A stretch of 64,000 nt of DNA from Streptomyces sp. V2I9 (GTDB lineage Bacteria > Actinomycetota > Actinomycetes > Streptomycetales > Streptomycetaceae). The position numbers were made by a program, and so were the translations under genes. This document shows, piece by piece, positions 56,167 through 64,000 of the stretch; the first letter of the stretch is position 1, and each line of letters begins with the position of its first letter. The stretch spans positions 3,672,626-3,736,625 of the forward strand of contig NZ_JAUSZJ010000002.1 in NCBI RefSeq assembly GCF_030817475.1. The letters run 5' to 3'. The notes beneath the pieces are model-generated. The model ran no database searches. It had not been told where the DNA came from and worked only from the letters and a program-made list of their open reading frames with translations.

Positions 56167-56268
56167 TCAGATGGCGTAGGCCCCGGTCGCGGGGTGGCCG
56201 TGTTCCCGGGCGTACGGGGTCAGGGCCGTGAAGCCGGCGCCCCGCACCGGCGTTGTGGGCTCCAGGTC
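56167..56268 (-). pseudogene. C-terminal fragment of an unidentified gene
   Basis: Frame ends YDLEPTTPVRGAGFTAL and TPYAREHGHPATGAYAI with a stop at 56167. It is cut off abruptly at about 56268 where the permease fragment begins on the other strand. No domain recognised. Confidence 0.4.
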
Positions 56269-56269
56269 G

Positions 56270-56982
56270 TACGGATCGTCGTCAACGAGGAGTGGCTGAC
56301 CACGAAGGTGGGCGACCGGGTGTCCGTCTGGCTGGGCGACGGCCGCAAGGCCGACCTGCGTATCGCGGCGGTGCTCTCCACCGGCACCGGCGGCAACGGC
56401 GTCTACCTCACCGGGCGCAACGCCGCCGGCGCCCCCGTCGACCGGGTCGACCTCGTGCTGCCGCGGGACGGCGCGGACACCGCGGCCGCCGCGCTGGGAG
56501 CCGCCGCGAAGGCGACCGGCGTCCAGCTCCTGACGGGCGACCGGTGGGTCGAGGTCCACCACCAGCGCTCCAGCGGGAACACCCGGCTCGGGATGTGGAT
56601 GATCCTCGGCATCGCGCTGCTCTACACGGGAATCGCGCTCGCCAACACGCTGATGATGGCGACCTCGGACCGGGTCCGCGAGCTGGCGTCCCTGCGTCTG
56701 GCGGGTGCCACGAAGGGGCAGGTGCTGCGGCTCGTCGCGGTGGAGGCCCTGGTGGTGGTGGCGGTCGGCGCGGTGCTCGGGGCGGTGATCGCCGGGGTGA
56801 ACCTGCTCGGCGTGTGGAGCGCCCTCGGCCTGCTCGGCGCGGGGTCCGGCGTCGTCGTGCCCCGGGGCACGGTCGCCGCGGTGATCGGCGCGAGTGCCCT
56901 GCTCGCCACGGTGGCCTCCGTGCTGCCCGCGTCGTTCGCGCTGCGCGTCAGGCCGGTCGAGCCGGCGGGCACGCGTGCGTGA
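56270..56982 (+). pseudogene. 3' fragment of an FtsX-type ABC permease
   Basis: About 235 residues remain. WLTTKVGDRVSVWLGDGRKA is part of the extracellular domain, then membrane helices and the FtsX signature NTLMMATSDRVRELASLRL. It ends SFALRVRPVEPAGTRA. No start or N-terminal half (which would hold the first FtsX domain) is present. It abuts the minus-strand remnant, so the two are fused at a deletion or rearrangement junction. Confidence 0.75.
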
Positions 56983-57098
56983 CGGCGCGCCCCGTCGGCA
57001 GGGCTGGGGTGAGGGCCCGACCGGGGTGTCCCGGCCGGACCCTCACCGCGTTCTGCGGGAACTTCCCGGAGCGAGGCGTCCGGGGGTGGTGGCGGGGG

Positions 57099-57458
57099 TC
57101 AGTGGTCGGAGTAGCTGAAGTCGCCCATGCTCCAGGCGCTGACGTCCTCGATCGCCACCCGGTACATCCCGCCCGTCTCCGGGATCCCCATCGTGCCCTG
57201 GAGGATCTGCGCCACGTGGAAGTGCAGATGGGTGGGCGGTCCTTCCCCGGTGTTCGCGGCGGTGAACACGGTGGAGAAGTCGGTCAGGTGGGCCGAGTCC
57301 GCCAGGACCTCCGAGACCCGCTGCCTCCACACGGCTTCGGGGGCCAGCCGGCCGGTGATGACGGCGCCTCCGGCGACCACGCTCAGAGGCATCTGGTTGC
57401 TGTGCCCCGACTCCACCAGGGCGGCAACGTCGACAAGCAGTGCGTCAGGCTTCGACAT
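57099..57458 (-). CDS. Hypothetical protein with leaderless promoter
   Basis: 119 aa (MSKPDALLVDVAALVESGHSN... THLHFHVAQILQ). A -10 box TATAAT lies on the minus strand at 57471-57466, 7 bp before the ATG, so transcription is probably leaderless. HLHFH resembles a metal or HIT-like motif but the rest does not match. Small beta-rich protein; function unknown. Confidence 0.65.
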   Translation of the reverse strand: MSKPDALLVDVAALVESGHSNQMPLSVVAGGAVITGRLAPEAVWRQRVSEVLADSAHLTDFSTVFTAANTGEGPPTHLHFHVAQILQGTMGIPETGGMYRVAIEDVSAWSMGDFSYSDH

Positions 57459-57703
57459 GGGGCCGATTATATTCGCCGGTCTTCGGCTGCCCCGGTGCAG
57501 TGCCGGTTCCGGGCCGGCCGGGCGGCGGGCGCTGCCGGCCGATCGGTCGGAACGGGCCCCGTGGGGCCGTGTTCTCCGTGATCGCCCTCGGACCGGGAGC
57601 CCCATGACCCTCCGGTACGCGGTGCTCCTATCCTGGGCGGGCGCGCGGCTCCGGTCGGCGTGAACGACCGCAGGGGTCACGGCCATCGGGGGATCTGTTC
57701 AGC

Positions 57704-59863
57704 ATGAGTGGCGGTACGGGCGAAGGCGCGGCAACGGGGTCGGGTCCGGGGTCGGGAACGGGCGACGGCGGGCGTACGGGCGCGGACAGCCGGCGGTACA
57801 CGGCGATGGAGGGCATACGCCCGCTCGCGGCCGGTGATCCCGTGCGGATCGGGCCCTACCCGCTGCTCGGCCGGCTGGGTGCGGGCGGGATGGGCCGTGT
57901 GTATCTGGCCCGGTCGGCGGGCGGACGTACCGTGGCCGTGAAGGTGGTCCACGAGGAGCACATAGCGAACGGTGAGTTCCGGGCCCGCTTCCGCCGGGAG
58001 ATCGAGAGTGCCCGGCGGGTCGGCGGGCGCTGGACCGCCCCCGTGCTCGACGCCGACGCGGACGCGGAGCAGCCCTGGGTGGCCACCGGCTATGTACCCG
58101 GTCCCTCTCTGGAGCAGGCCGTCCGGGAGCACGGCCCGCTGCCCGCCGCGTCCGTGCACGCGCTGGCCGAGGGGCTGTTGCGGGCCTTGCGGGGCATCCA
58201 CGCCGCGGGGATCGTCCACCGGGATCTCAAGCCTTCCAACGTTCTGCTCACCGTGGACGGTCCCCGTGTCATCGACTTCGGTATCGCCCGCGCGTTCCAG
58301 GTGTCCGTCGAATCCCTGCTGACCAGTACCGGCATGGTCATCGGCTCGCCCGGCTTCATGGCGCCCGAGCAGGTCCTCGGCGAGGAGACCGGGCCTGCGG
58401 CGGACGTCTTCTCCCTCGGCTGTGTGCTGATGTACGCCGCCACCGGGCAGCTGCCGTTCGGAGCCCGTGCGAGCAACCAGCATTCCGTCATGTTCCAGAT
58501 CGTTCAGTCCTCGCCGGACCTGACCGCCGTGGCGGACGCCCCCCTGCGCGCGCTGATCGAACGCTGCCTGACCAAGAGTGCCGCCGAACGTTCCGGTGTG
58601 GACGCGCTGTTGGAGGAGCTGGCCGCCTCGAAGTCCGCGACCGCCTCGCACGGTGCCTGGCTGCCGCCGGTGCTGCTGGCCCGGTTGGCGCGTCAGTCGG
58701 CCCTGTTGCTCGACGCGGAGGTGCCGGAGCAGGGCGGAGAGTCGGGGAGTTCAGCGGTTCCGGGGGGTTCCAAGGGCGCGGTCGGGGTGGGCTCGCCGGA
58801 GGGCCGGGGCGCGGCCGATCCCGTACCCGTAGCTGTCCCCGGACGCGAGGGCGCGGCCGTGTCCGAGGGCGAGGGGGCCGCCCGCGCGCCCGCTGCTTCC
58901 GCACCTGAACCCGCTGATCCCACTGGATCCGCCGTCTCCGCCGTCGCCCCGGCCGCCGCTCCCCGTGACCTCGGCACGGTCGATCTGCGTCCGGCCCCGG
59001 TGAAGGCCGGCGAGTCGGCCGCGAAGCCCGCCCCGGCCGCCGCCGAGCCGCCTGCCGCGCCGCGCGCGGGAGGGTCGCGTCGCCGCCGGGTCTGGATCGT
59101 CGCGGCCGTCGTCGTCGCCGTGCTGGCAGCCGGGGGGACCACGGCGTTCCTCAACCGCGCCCCCGGCGGTTCCGAGGACGCCCGGAGCGAGGGGGCCGCG
59201 ACGCCGCCAGGAGCGGGTGACGCCTCCTCCGGCCCCGCGGCCTCGCCCTCCGGGAAGGGTGACGACAAGGACGGGGCGAAGGACGACGGGAAGGACGCCC
59301 CGAAGGACAAGGGCGAGGAGAAGGGGGACAAGGGAGAGAAGGAGGAGGGCGGGGCAGACGGTGAGGGCGGCGGCTCCGTGCCCGGAGGCGGCGGGTCCGC
59401 GGACACCGGAGACGCAGGCACCGGAGACGGCGGCGGGCAGGGCGGTGCCGAGTCGTCGGCGTCGAGCGGCTCCGGGGACGATGCGAAGCCGCCCGCGCCG
59501 GACCCCGAACCCGCCCCGGACGGCCGGGTCCCGCAGCAGTTCGTCGGCACCTGGTCGATCGCGTCCCAGTACGACGCCCTCCAGCCGCACACCGTGGTCA
59601 TCCGGCGGGTGTCGCCCGGCCAGTCGGCGGTGACCCTCATCTCCGACGTCCAGGGCTCGGGGCACTGCGAGTACACGGCGAAGCTCAGCTCGGTGGCGGC
59701 CGGCGGGACGCGGATCAACGTCGGCGCAGCGATGGTGGACACGGCCCGTTCCACCGGTATGTGCCGGGACGCCGAACCCTCGTTCTTCACCGTCGCCGGG
59801 TCCGGCATCCTGCACGACGTCGGTCCCGCCCACGGCAGCGGCTACCGCTACCACCGCGCCTGA
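57704..59863 (+). CDS. Membrane Ser/Thr protein kinase
   Basis: 719 aa. Hanks-type kinase domain at about 48-310: glycine loop GRLGAGGMGRVYLA, Lys80, HRDLKPSN (Asp174) and DFG (191). A disordered linker leads to one membrane helix near 463-484. The extracellular part is Lys/Gly/Glu-rich and ends with a 130-residue domain (from WSIASQYDALQPH) that may sense a ligand. Starts at ATG 57704 or at an internal ATG 57806. Confidence 0.9.
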   Translation: MSGGTGEGAATGSGPGSGTGDGGRTGADSRRYTAMEGIRPLAAGDPVRIGPYPLLGRLGAGGMGRVYLARSAGGRTVAVKVVHEEHIANGEFRARFRREIESARRVGGRWTAPVLDADADAEQPWVATGYVPGPSLEQAVREHGPLPAASVHALAEGLLRALRGIHAAGIVHRDLKPSNVLLTVDGPRVIDFGIARAFQVSVESLLTSTGMVIGSPGFMAPEQVLGEETGPAADVFSLGCVLMYAATGQLPFGARASNQHSVMFQIVQSSPDLTAVADAPLRALIERCLTKSAAERSGVDALLEELAASKSATASHGAWLPPVLLARLARQSALLLDAEVPEQGGESGSSAVPGGSKGAVGVGSPEGRGAADPVPVAVPGREGAAVSEGEGAARAPAASAPEPADPTGSAVSAVAPAAAPRDLGTVDLRPAPVKAGESAAKPAPAAAEPPAAPRAGGSRRRRVWIVAAVVVAVLAAGGTTAFLNRAPGGSEDARSEGAATPPGAGDASSGPAASPSGKGDDKDGAKDDGKDAPKDKGEEKGDKGEKEEGGADGEGGGSVPGGGGSADTGDAGTGDGGGQGGAESSASSGSGDDAKPPAPDPEPAPDGRVPQQFVGTWSIASQYDALQPHTVVIRRVSPGQSAVTLISDVQGSGHCEYTAKLSSVAAGGTRINVGAAMVDTARSTGMCRDAEPSFFTVAGSGILHDVGPAHGSGYRYHRA

Positions 59864-59886
59864 CCGGTACCGGGCGGCACCGGTCA
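59861..59886. terminator. Bidirectional terminator between the kinase and GntR genes
   Basis: TGACCGGT (59861-59868) pairs with ACCGGTCA (59879-59886); 8-bp stem, 10-nt loop. Overlaps both stop codons of the convergent genes. Confidence 0.6.
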
Positions 59887-60279
59887 GTCCGGTGACTCGC
59901 CCGGATACGCGCCGGCGAACGCCGCGTGGAACAGGGCCGTGACGTCCCGCCCCGTGAGTCCCTCGGCGCGGGCCTGGCCCATCCAGTCGGTCAGCGCGGA
60001 CCGCAGCGGGGAGTCGGGACCGGACTGGGGCTGGGCGAGGGTGCGGGTGATGAACGTTCCGGCACCCTGGCGCACTTCGGCGAGTCCCATACGTTCCAGC
60101 TCGCGGTATGCCTTGAGCGTCGTGTTCGGGTTGACCTTGGTGGTCGCGGCGACCTGGGCCGCCGTCGGCAGCCGGTCGCCCACCTCCAACGCGCCCATGC
60201 GCAGCGCCTGTTCGACCTGCCGGACGATCTGGAGGTAGGTCGACACCCCACTGCGCCGGTCGATGCGGAACACGACCAC
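59884..60279 (-). CDS. GntR-family regulator, YtrA type
   Basis: About 131 aa from a GTG near 60279 (GGAAGGTGAAG site); GTG at 60309 is another option. Winged helix: VGDRLPTAAQVAATTKVNPNTTLKAYRELE. The short C-terminal domain is typical of YtrA-like repressors. It is the last gene of the ABC operon and probably binds the inverted repeat upstream of the ATPase gene. Confidence 0.85.
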   Translation of the reverse strand: MVVFRIDRRSGVSTYLQIVRQVEQALRMGALEVGDRLPTAAQVAATTKVNPNTTLKAYRELERMGLAEVRQGAGTFITRTLAQPQSGPDSPLRSALTDWMGQARAEGLTGRDVTALFHAAFAGAYPGESPD

Positions 60280-60334
60280 GGACTTCACCTTCCGCTCGAT
60301 TGCCGACACTTTACGGAGAAGAGGGGGGCTGTCC

Positions 60335-61309
60335 CTACAGCGGGCGGCGCGAGGTCCACCAGAGGGTGAACGCCGTGAGCAGCGCCGTTCCGACGAGCAG
60401 GAGGCCGGCCGCGGTCCACTGCATCGGCGCCATCTGACTGAAGTCGAGGTATTCGATCACGTCGTTGACGATGCCGTGCTCCTTGATGCACGCGCTCTGC
60501 GCCTTCTCGGTCGCCTCGGCGCAGGTGCCCCAGCCGTACAGGGTTCCGTCGGCACTGCCGACCCAGCGGTCCACCTCGTACGACTCGGCATAACGGGCGG
60601 GGAGTTCGCTGCCCATCGGGTAGCTGAAGATCTGCGTGTCGCCGAGGCGGATGCGGATCTCGTCCCAGACGAACATGGTGGTGACCGCCGTGAACAGGAA
60701 CGTGACCACCATGGCCGGGAGGACCCGGCGGATCAGGACACCGATGGTGATGCCCGCAGCGGTGAGGAAGAGAAGGAACGCCGGCAGCACGGGCCCGGTG
60801 TTGTCGAAGATCACGCCGTCGATCCACTCGCTGAGGAAGACCGAGCGGTACGGCTTCCACCACCAGGTGAACAGCGCCGAGAGCACCACGCCGGAGACCA
60901 GCGCGAGGGTGTAGGCCAGGCCCAGCTTGGCGAGCAGCCACTGGCGGCGGGTCGCCGACTGGGTGGTGACGAGCTGTGCGGTGCCGTTCTCCTGGTCGCC
61001 CGCGATCAGCGGGGCGCCGATGAAGACGGCGAGGATGACCGGGAGGCCGCCGAGGACGGTGGTGATGTAGTTGTAGCCGCGGTTGTTCTCCATCGGCTGT
61101 CCGGCGTCGTTCTCCGGCCAGCCCTTCGCGTCGAGCAGGTGGACCAACTCGTTGCGCTCGTACACGATCCACAGCGCGGTCAGCAGCGTGAGGCCGAGGA
61201 CGCAGGCCAGGGCGACGCGATGCTGGCGTACGACGAGCCACGGCATTCCGCGCAACAGGCGGCGGCCGGGAGCGGGTTCGGCGGGCTTCTCGGTGAGGGT
61301 GGCGCTCAT
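60335..61309 (-). CDS. ABC transporter permease
   Basis: 324 aa with six hydrophobic segments (ALACVLGLTLLTALWIV, GLPVILAVFIGAPLIAG and others) of the ABC-2 type. ATG at 61309 overlaps the ATPase stop (ATGA). It forms the membrane part of the exporter. Substrate unknown; YtrA-type regulators often govern such exporters under cell-wall stress. Confidence 0.86.
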   Translation of the reverse strand: MSATLTEKPAEPAPGRRLLRGMPWLVVRQHRVALACVLGLTLLTALWIVYERNELVHLLDAKGWPENDAGQPMENNRGYNYITTVLGGLPVILAVFIGAPLIAGDQENGTAQLVTTQSATRRQWLLAKLGLAYTLALVSGVVLSALFTWWWKPYRSVFLSEWIDGVIFDNTGPVLPAFLLFLTAAGITIGVLIRRVLPAMVVTFLFTAVTTMFVWDEIRIRLGDTQIFSYPMGSELPARYAESYEVDRWVGSADGTLYGWGTCAEATEKAQSACIKEHGIVNDVIEYLDFSQMAPMQWTAAGLLLVGTALLTAFTLWWTSRRPL

Positions 61310-62250
61310 GCGGCCTGAATCCCTTCGGCGTCGACGCGCGCGCCCGGCGTGTAGAGCGACGGCGCGTCCGGGGAGCGGAGGTGGGCGAGGAGGACTTCCT
61401 CCAGTGAGGGCTCGACGCTCTGCCAGTCGGCCGGGAGTGGTCCCTGCGGCCGGATCATCGCCTGGAACTGCCGTCCCTGGAGGCGGGTTTCGACGACCGT
61501 GTGGTGGCCGAGCTCGGGCGGGAGCGAACCGTCGCGGCTCATCCCGGTGACCAGCGTGTGGGCCGGGACCAGCGCGTCGGCGTCACCGGCCATGCGGATG
61601 CGGCCCTCCGCGACGACCAGCAGGTAGTCGCACATGTCCTCCAGCTCGGTCAGCAGATGCGAGGACATCACCACCGTGGTGCCGCGCTCGACGGCCTCCG
61701 CCATGAGGAGGGTGCTCATCTCGTCGCGGGCCAGAGGGTCGAGGTCCGCCATCGGCTCGTCCAGGAGCAGCAGTTCCGGCCGCTTGCCGAAGGCGAGGGC
61801 GAAGGCGAGGCGGGTGCGCTGGCCGCCGGAGAGCGTGCCGACCCTCGCGTGCTGCGGAATGTTGCCGGAGCGGACGATGCGGTGCGCGGCGGCGGCGTCC
61901 CAGTCCGGGTTCAGCTCGGCGCCCATGCGCAGGGTCTCGGCCACGGTGAACCGCTTGAACAGCGGCTTGTCCTGGCCGAGGAACGCGACCTTGGGCAGGA
62001 CGGCGGGGTCGTCGACCGGTACGCCGAAGATCCGCAGACCGCCGGTGGTCGGCTGTACCTGCCGGGTCGCCAGCCCGAGCAGGGTGCTCTTGCCGGCTCC
62101 GTTCGGGCCGACCAGACCGCAGATGCGGCCGGCCGGGATGCGGAAGGAGCAGTCGCGCAGCGCCCAGCCGCGCCGGTAGCGCTTGCCCAGGCCGCGGGCT
62201 TCGAGTGCCCAGCTGCCGGACGCCGCGTTCGGGGCGCTCGTGTCTGCCAC
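61306..62250 (-). CDS. ABC transporter ATP-binding protein
   Basis: 314 aa. Walker A GLVGPNGAGKST (about 46-56), signature TLSGGQRTRLAFA, Walker B LLLDEPMADLDPL and switch His in VMSSHLLTEL. C-terminal 80 residues are a small extension. The GTG at 62250 has a GAGGTGAGG site; a TTG at 62277 is also in frame. Confidence 0.92.
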   Translation of the reverse strand: MADTSAPNAASGSWALEARGLGKRYRRGWALRDCSFRIPAGRICGLVGPNGAGKSTLLGLATRQVQPTTGGLRIFGVPVDDPAVLPKVAFLGQDKPLFKRFTVAETLRMGAELNPDWDAAAAHRIVRSGNIPQHARVGTLSGGQRTRLAFALAFGKRPELLLLDEPMADLDPLARDEMSTLLMAEAVERGTTVVMSSHLLTELEDMCDYLLVVAEGRIRMAGDADALVPAHTLVTGMSRDGSLPPELGHHTVVETRLQGRQFQAMIRPQGPLPADWQSVEPSLEEVLLAHLRSPDAPSLYTPGARVDAEGIQAA

Positions 62251-62262
62251 GCGCCTCACCTC

Positions 62263-62292
62263 GATTCCATGAGTCAATTAATGGAATCATGG
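62263..62292. promoter_or_regulatory. Candidate GntR operator at the ABC operon promoter
   Basis: GATTCCAT (62263-62270) is the reverse complement of ATGGAATC (62281-62288). CCATGA/TCATGG also pairs across 62267-62292. It is a small AT-rich island just upstream of the ATPase start. 62293-62570 shows no gene. Confidence 0.6.
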
Positions 62293-62570
62293 AGTTGTGG
62301 GGGGTGGCTGTCAAGCAGGGGAGGAGCGGGTGCCTGCATGGCGGGCTCCACACGACAGGGTGGTGGGCCCCGCACGGCAAGGAGGGAGGGGCCGGCCGTC
62401 CGCGCCGGTGACGCGGCCACGGCACACCCGGGCGACGGCCGCAGGGTGCCGCCGCGGATCGTCGCCGTGCCGGCGGCCGCCGTGGACCCCGTGGATCGGG
62501 TGACCGGCCCGAACTCCCGCCCGCCCGTGCGTAGGCGTCCCTGCGGGGCGGTCGGCGTACGGACGCGTCC

Positions 62571-62630
62571 ACCGTGGTCAGGGATACCGTGGTCAGGGAT
62601 ACCGTGCTCAGGGATGCCGTGCTCAGGGAT
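62571..62630. repeat. Four 15-bp direct repeats before otsB
   Basis: The unit ACCGTGGTCAGGGAT occurs at 62571, 62586, 62601 (GGTC becomes GCTC) and 62616 (GCCGTGCTC...). The array ends 12 bp before the ATG, and TAGGCT (62631-62636) follows directly as a -10 box. Confidence 0.9.
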
Positions 62631-62642
62631 TAGGCTCGTCCC

Positions 62643-63494
62643 ATGGGCAGTCACCCGGAAAACCTGCCGACCCCGACCACCCCGGCCGGCCGCGAGGGGC
62701 TCGAAGCCGTGCTCGCCCGGCCCGACCGTGCGGTCGTCGCCCTCGACTTCGACGGCACGCTCGCCGACATCGTCCCGGACCCCGAACAGGCGCGCGCCCA
62801 CCCCGGCACCGTCGAGGCGCTCGCCGCGCTCGCACCGAAGGTCGCGGCCGTCGCCGTGATCACCGGCCGCCCGGCGGCACTCGCGGTGCGCTACGGCGGC
62901 TTCGCGGGCGTCCCCGGCCTGGAGCACCTCGTCGTGCTCGGGCACTACGGCGCCGAACGCTGGGACGCTGTGACCGGTACCGTCAACGCCCCCGCTCCGC
63001 ATCCGGGCGTCACGGCGGTACGCGCCGAACTCCCCGGCCTGCTCGACGATTCCGGCGTCGGGAAGGGCGCCTGGATCGAGGAGAAGGGGCAGGCCGTCGC
63101 GGTCCACACCCGACGTGCCGAGGACCCGCAGGCGGCCTTCGACATGTTGCGCGGACCCCTCGGCGAGCTGGCCGCGCGGCACGGCCTCATCGTCGAACCG
63201 GGCCGCCTGGTCCTGGAATTGCGCCCGCCCGGCATGGACAAGGGCGTCGCGCTCGCCCGGTTCGTCGCGGAGCTGGACGCCGAGTCCGTGATCTACGCGG
63301 GCGACGACCTCGGGGACCTGGCCGCCTTCGCCGCCGTGGAGAAGCTGCGGTCCGAGGGTGCGGACGGCATCCCCGGCCTCCTGGTGTGCAGCGGCAGCGC
63401 CGAGGTGCCCGAACTGTCCGACCGCGCCGACCTGTCGTTGCCGGGCCCGGCCGCGGTGGTCGCCTTCCTGGCGGCGCTCGCCGAGCGGCTGTGA
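62643..63494 (+). CDS. otsB: Trehalose-6-phosphate phosphatase
   Basis: 283 aa HAD enzyme that removes the phosphate from trehalose-6-phosphate. Motif I is ALDFDGTLADIV (Asp35, Asp37), then VITGRPAAL (motif II), later ELRPPGMDKGVAL (Lys) and YAGDDLGDLAAF (motifs III/IV). No Shine-Dalgarno: leaderless with TAGGCT 7 bp upstream. Converges on otsA. Confidence 0.94.
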   Translation: MGSHPENLPTPTTPAGREGLEAVLARPDRAVVALDFDGTLADIVPDPEQARAHPGTVEALAALAPKVAAVAVITGRPAALAVRYGGFAGVPGLEHLVVLGHYGAERWDAVTGTVNAPAPHPGVTAVRAELPGLLDDSGVGKGAWIEEKGQAVAVHTRRAEDPQAAFDMLRGPLGELAARHGLIVEPGRLVLELRPPGMDKGVALARFVAELDAESVIYAGDDLGDLAAFAAVEKLRSEGADGIPGLLVCSGSAEVPELSDRADLSLPGPAAVVAFLAALAERL

Positions 63495-63546
63495 CCGGCG
63501 GGCCGCTCGACGGGCCGAGTGGTCCGCCGAGCGGTCCCGCGGCCCC

Positions 63547-64000
63547 TCACCCCTGCCGCAGTGCCTCCAGCTGGTCCAGGAACCACTGCTGGGGCGGCAG
63601 TGCCGTCGCCGCCCCGGCCAGGCGCTCCGTGCGGGCGGAGCGTTCGCCGGCGGGCATCGTCAGCGCCTCGTGCAGGGCCTCCGCCGTGCCCGTCACGTCG
63701 TACGGGTTGACCACGATCGCGTCCTCGCCCAGCTCCTCGTACGCCCCCGCCTCGCGCGAGAGCACCAGCGCGCAGCCCTGGTCCGAGACGACCGGGACCT
63801 CCTTGGCGACCAGGTTCATGCCGTCGCGGATCGGGTTGACCAGGGCCACGTCCGCCATCCGGTACGCGGCCAGCGAGCGGGCGAAGTCGTCCTTGACGTG
63901 GAGGACGACCGGCGTCCAACTCTCCGTCCCGTACGCCCCGTTGATCTCCGTGGCCAGCGACTGCACCGCCGCCGTGTAATCCCGGTAGAGGGCGAGGTCC
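63547..64000 (-). CDS. otsA: Trehalose-6-phosphate synthase, 3' end in window
   Basis: C-terminal about 150 residues of a GT20 glycosyltransferase; the N-terminus is beyond the right edge. LALYRDYTAAVQSLATEIN and DVALVNPIRDGMNLVAKE match the sugar-nucleotide-binding part, and EEYGADAIVVNPYDV-like text (EELGEDAIVVNPYDVTG) follows. Convergent with otsB, giving the complete OtsA/OtsB trehalose pathway. Confidence 0.93.
   Translation of the reverse strand, partial: DLALYRDYTAAVQSLATEINGAYGTESWTPVVLHVKDDFARSLAAYRMADVALVNPIRDGMNLVAKEVPVVSDQGCALVLSREAGAYEELGEDAIVVNPYDVTGTAEALHEALTMPAGERSARTERLAGAATALPPQQWFLDQLEALRQG

Noticed and set aside
56983..57098. Gene between the permease fragment and 57099
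   Set aside because: Short, no start with a ribosome-binding site, and no motif.

Overview
The window is high-GC actinobacterial DNA and almost certainly comes from a Streptomyces chromosome. The evidence is the very high G+C, frequent GTG/TTG starts, ATGA/GTGA start-stop overlaps, several apparently leaderless promoters, and a gene order that matches (from memory) the S. coelicolor bldG-hppA-topA-tmk-holB neighbourhood and the M. tuberculosis Rv3661-Rv3644c block. All function calls come from reading motifs; no database search was run.

Layout. (1) 1-27.2 kb is conserved core: a HAD phosphatase (partial), an Ssd/TadABC-pilin-TadE-TadG locus for a Tad/Flp-type pilus, a DUF1998 helicase, bldG with its anti-sigma partner, a K+-independent proton-pumping pyrophosphatase, a secreted lipoprotein, an NPPF-type methyltransferase, topoisomerase I, a membrane protein/thymidylate kinase fusion, the DNA polymerase III delta' subunit, a secreted alpha/beta-hydrolase peptidase and tRNA-Thr(CGT). 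(2) 27.2-45.4 kb is an actinomycete integrative and conjugative element (AICE) of the pSAM2 type. It sits in the 3' end of the tRNA-Thr gene and is bounded by a 44-bp direct repeat (27202-27245 and 45336-45379). It carries int, xis, a TGACGCA repeat array, a rep ATPase, a Prim-Pol, an FtsK-like tra gene, spread proteins, a frameshifted RRQRL zinc protein, a C5-methyltransferase-like gene, a GGDEF gene, DUF2637, HEAGH, HIT and RapZ-C genes, a control block (XRE, Nudix, HD, tandem-wing GntR) and one low-GC membrane-anchored cargo gene of unknown function.

(3) 45.4-57.0 kb is accessory and partly decayed. Its centre is a compact leftward cluster (50.7 to 46.2 kb): HAD, radical SAM, small ORF, P-loop kinase, methyltransferase, CYTH, small Cys-pair protein and Nudix. 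It is divergent from a truncated XRE regulator that resembles the intact regulator in the AICE. It is followed by small membrane proteins, a WXG100/type VII-like three-gene cassette, and truncated remnants of an FtsX-type permease and another gene. Several genes here are broken (frameshifts or in-frame stops), whereas the core genes are intact. (4) 57.1-64 kb returns to intact genes: a Ser/Thr kinase, an ABC exporter with a YtrA-like GntR regulator, trehalose-6-phosphate phosphatase, and the 3' end of trehalose-6-phosphate synthase.

How the parts work together. The AICE genes form a complete excision-replication-transfer set (Int/Xis; Prim-Pol plus ATPase; TraB plus spread proteins; GntR/XRE/Nudix control). 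Most likely candidates for undescribed biology are the HAD/rSAM/kinase/MTase/CYTH/Nudix cluster with its XRE regulator, the low-GC cargo gene, and the RapZ-C/HIT and GGDEF genes on the transfer operon.
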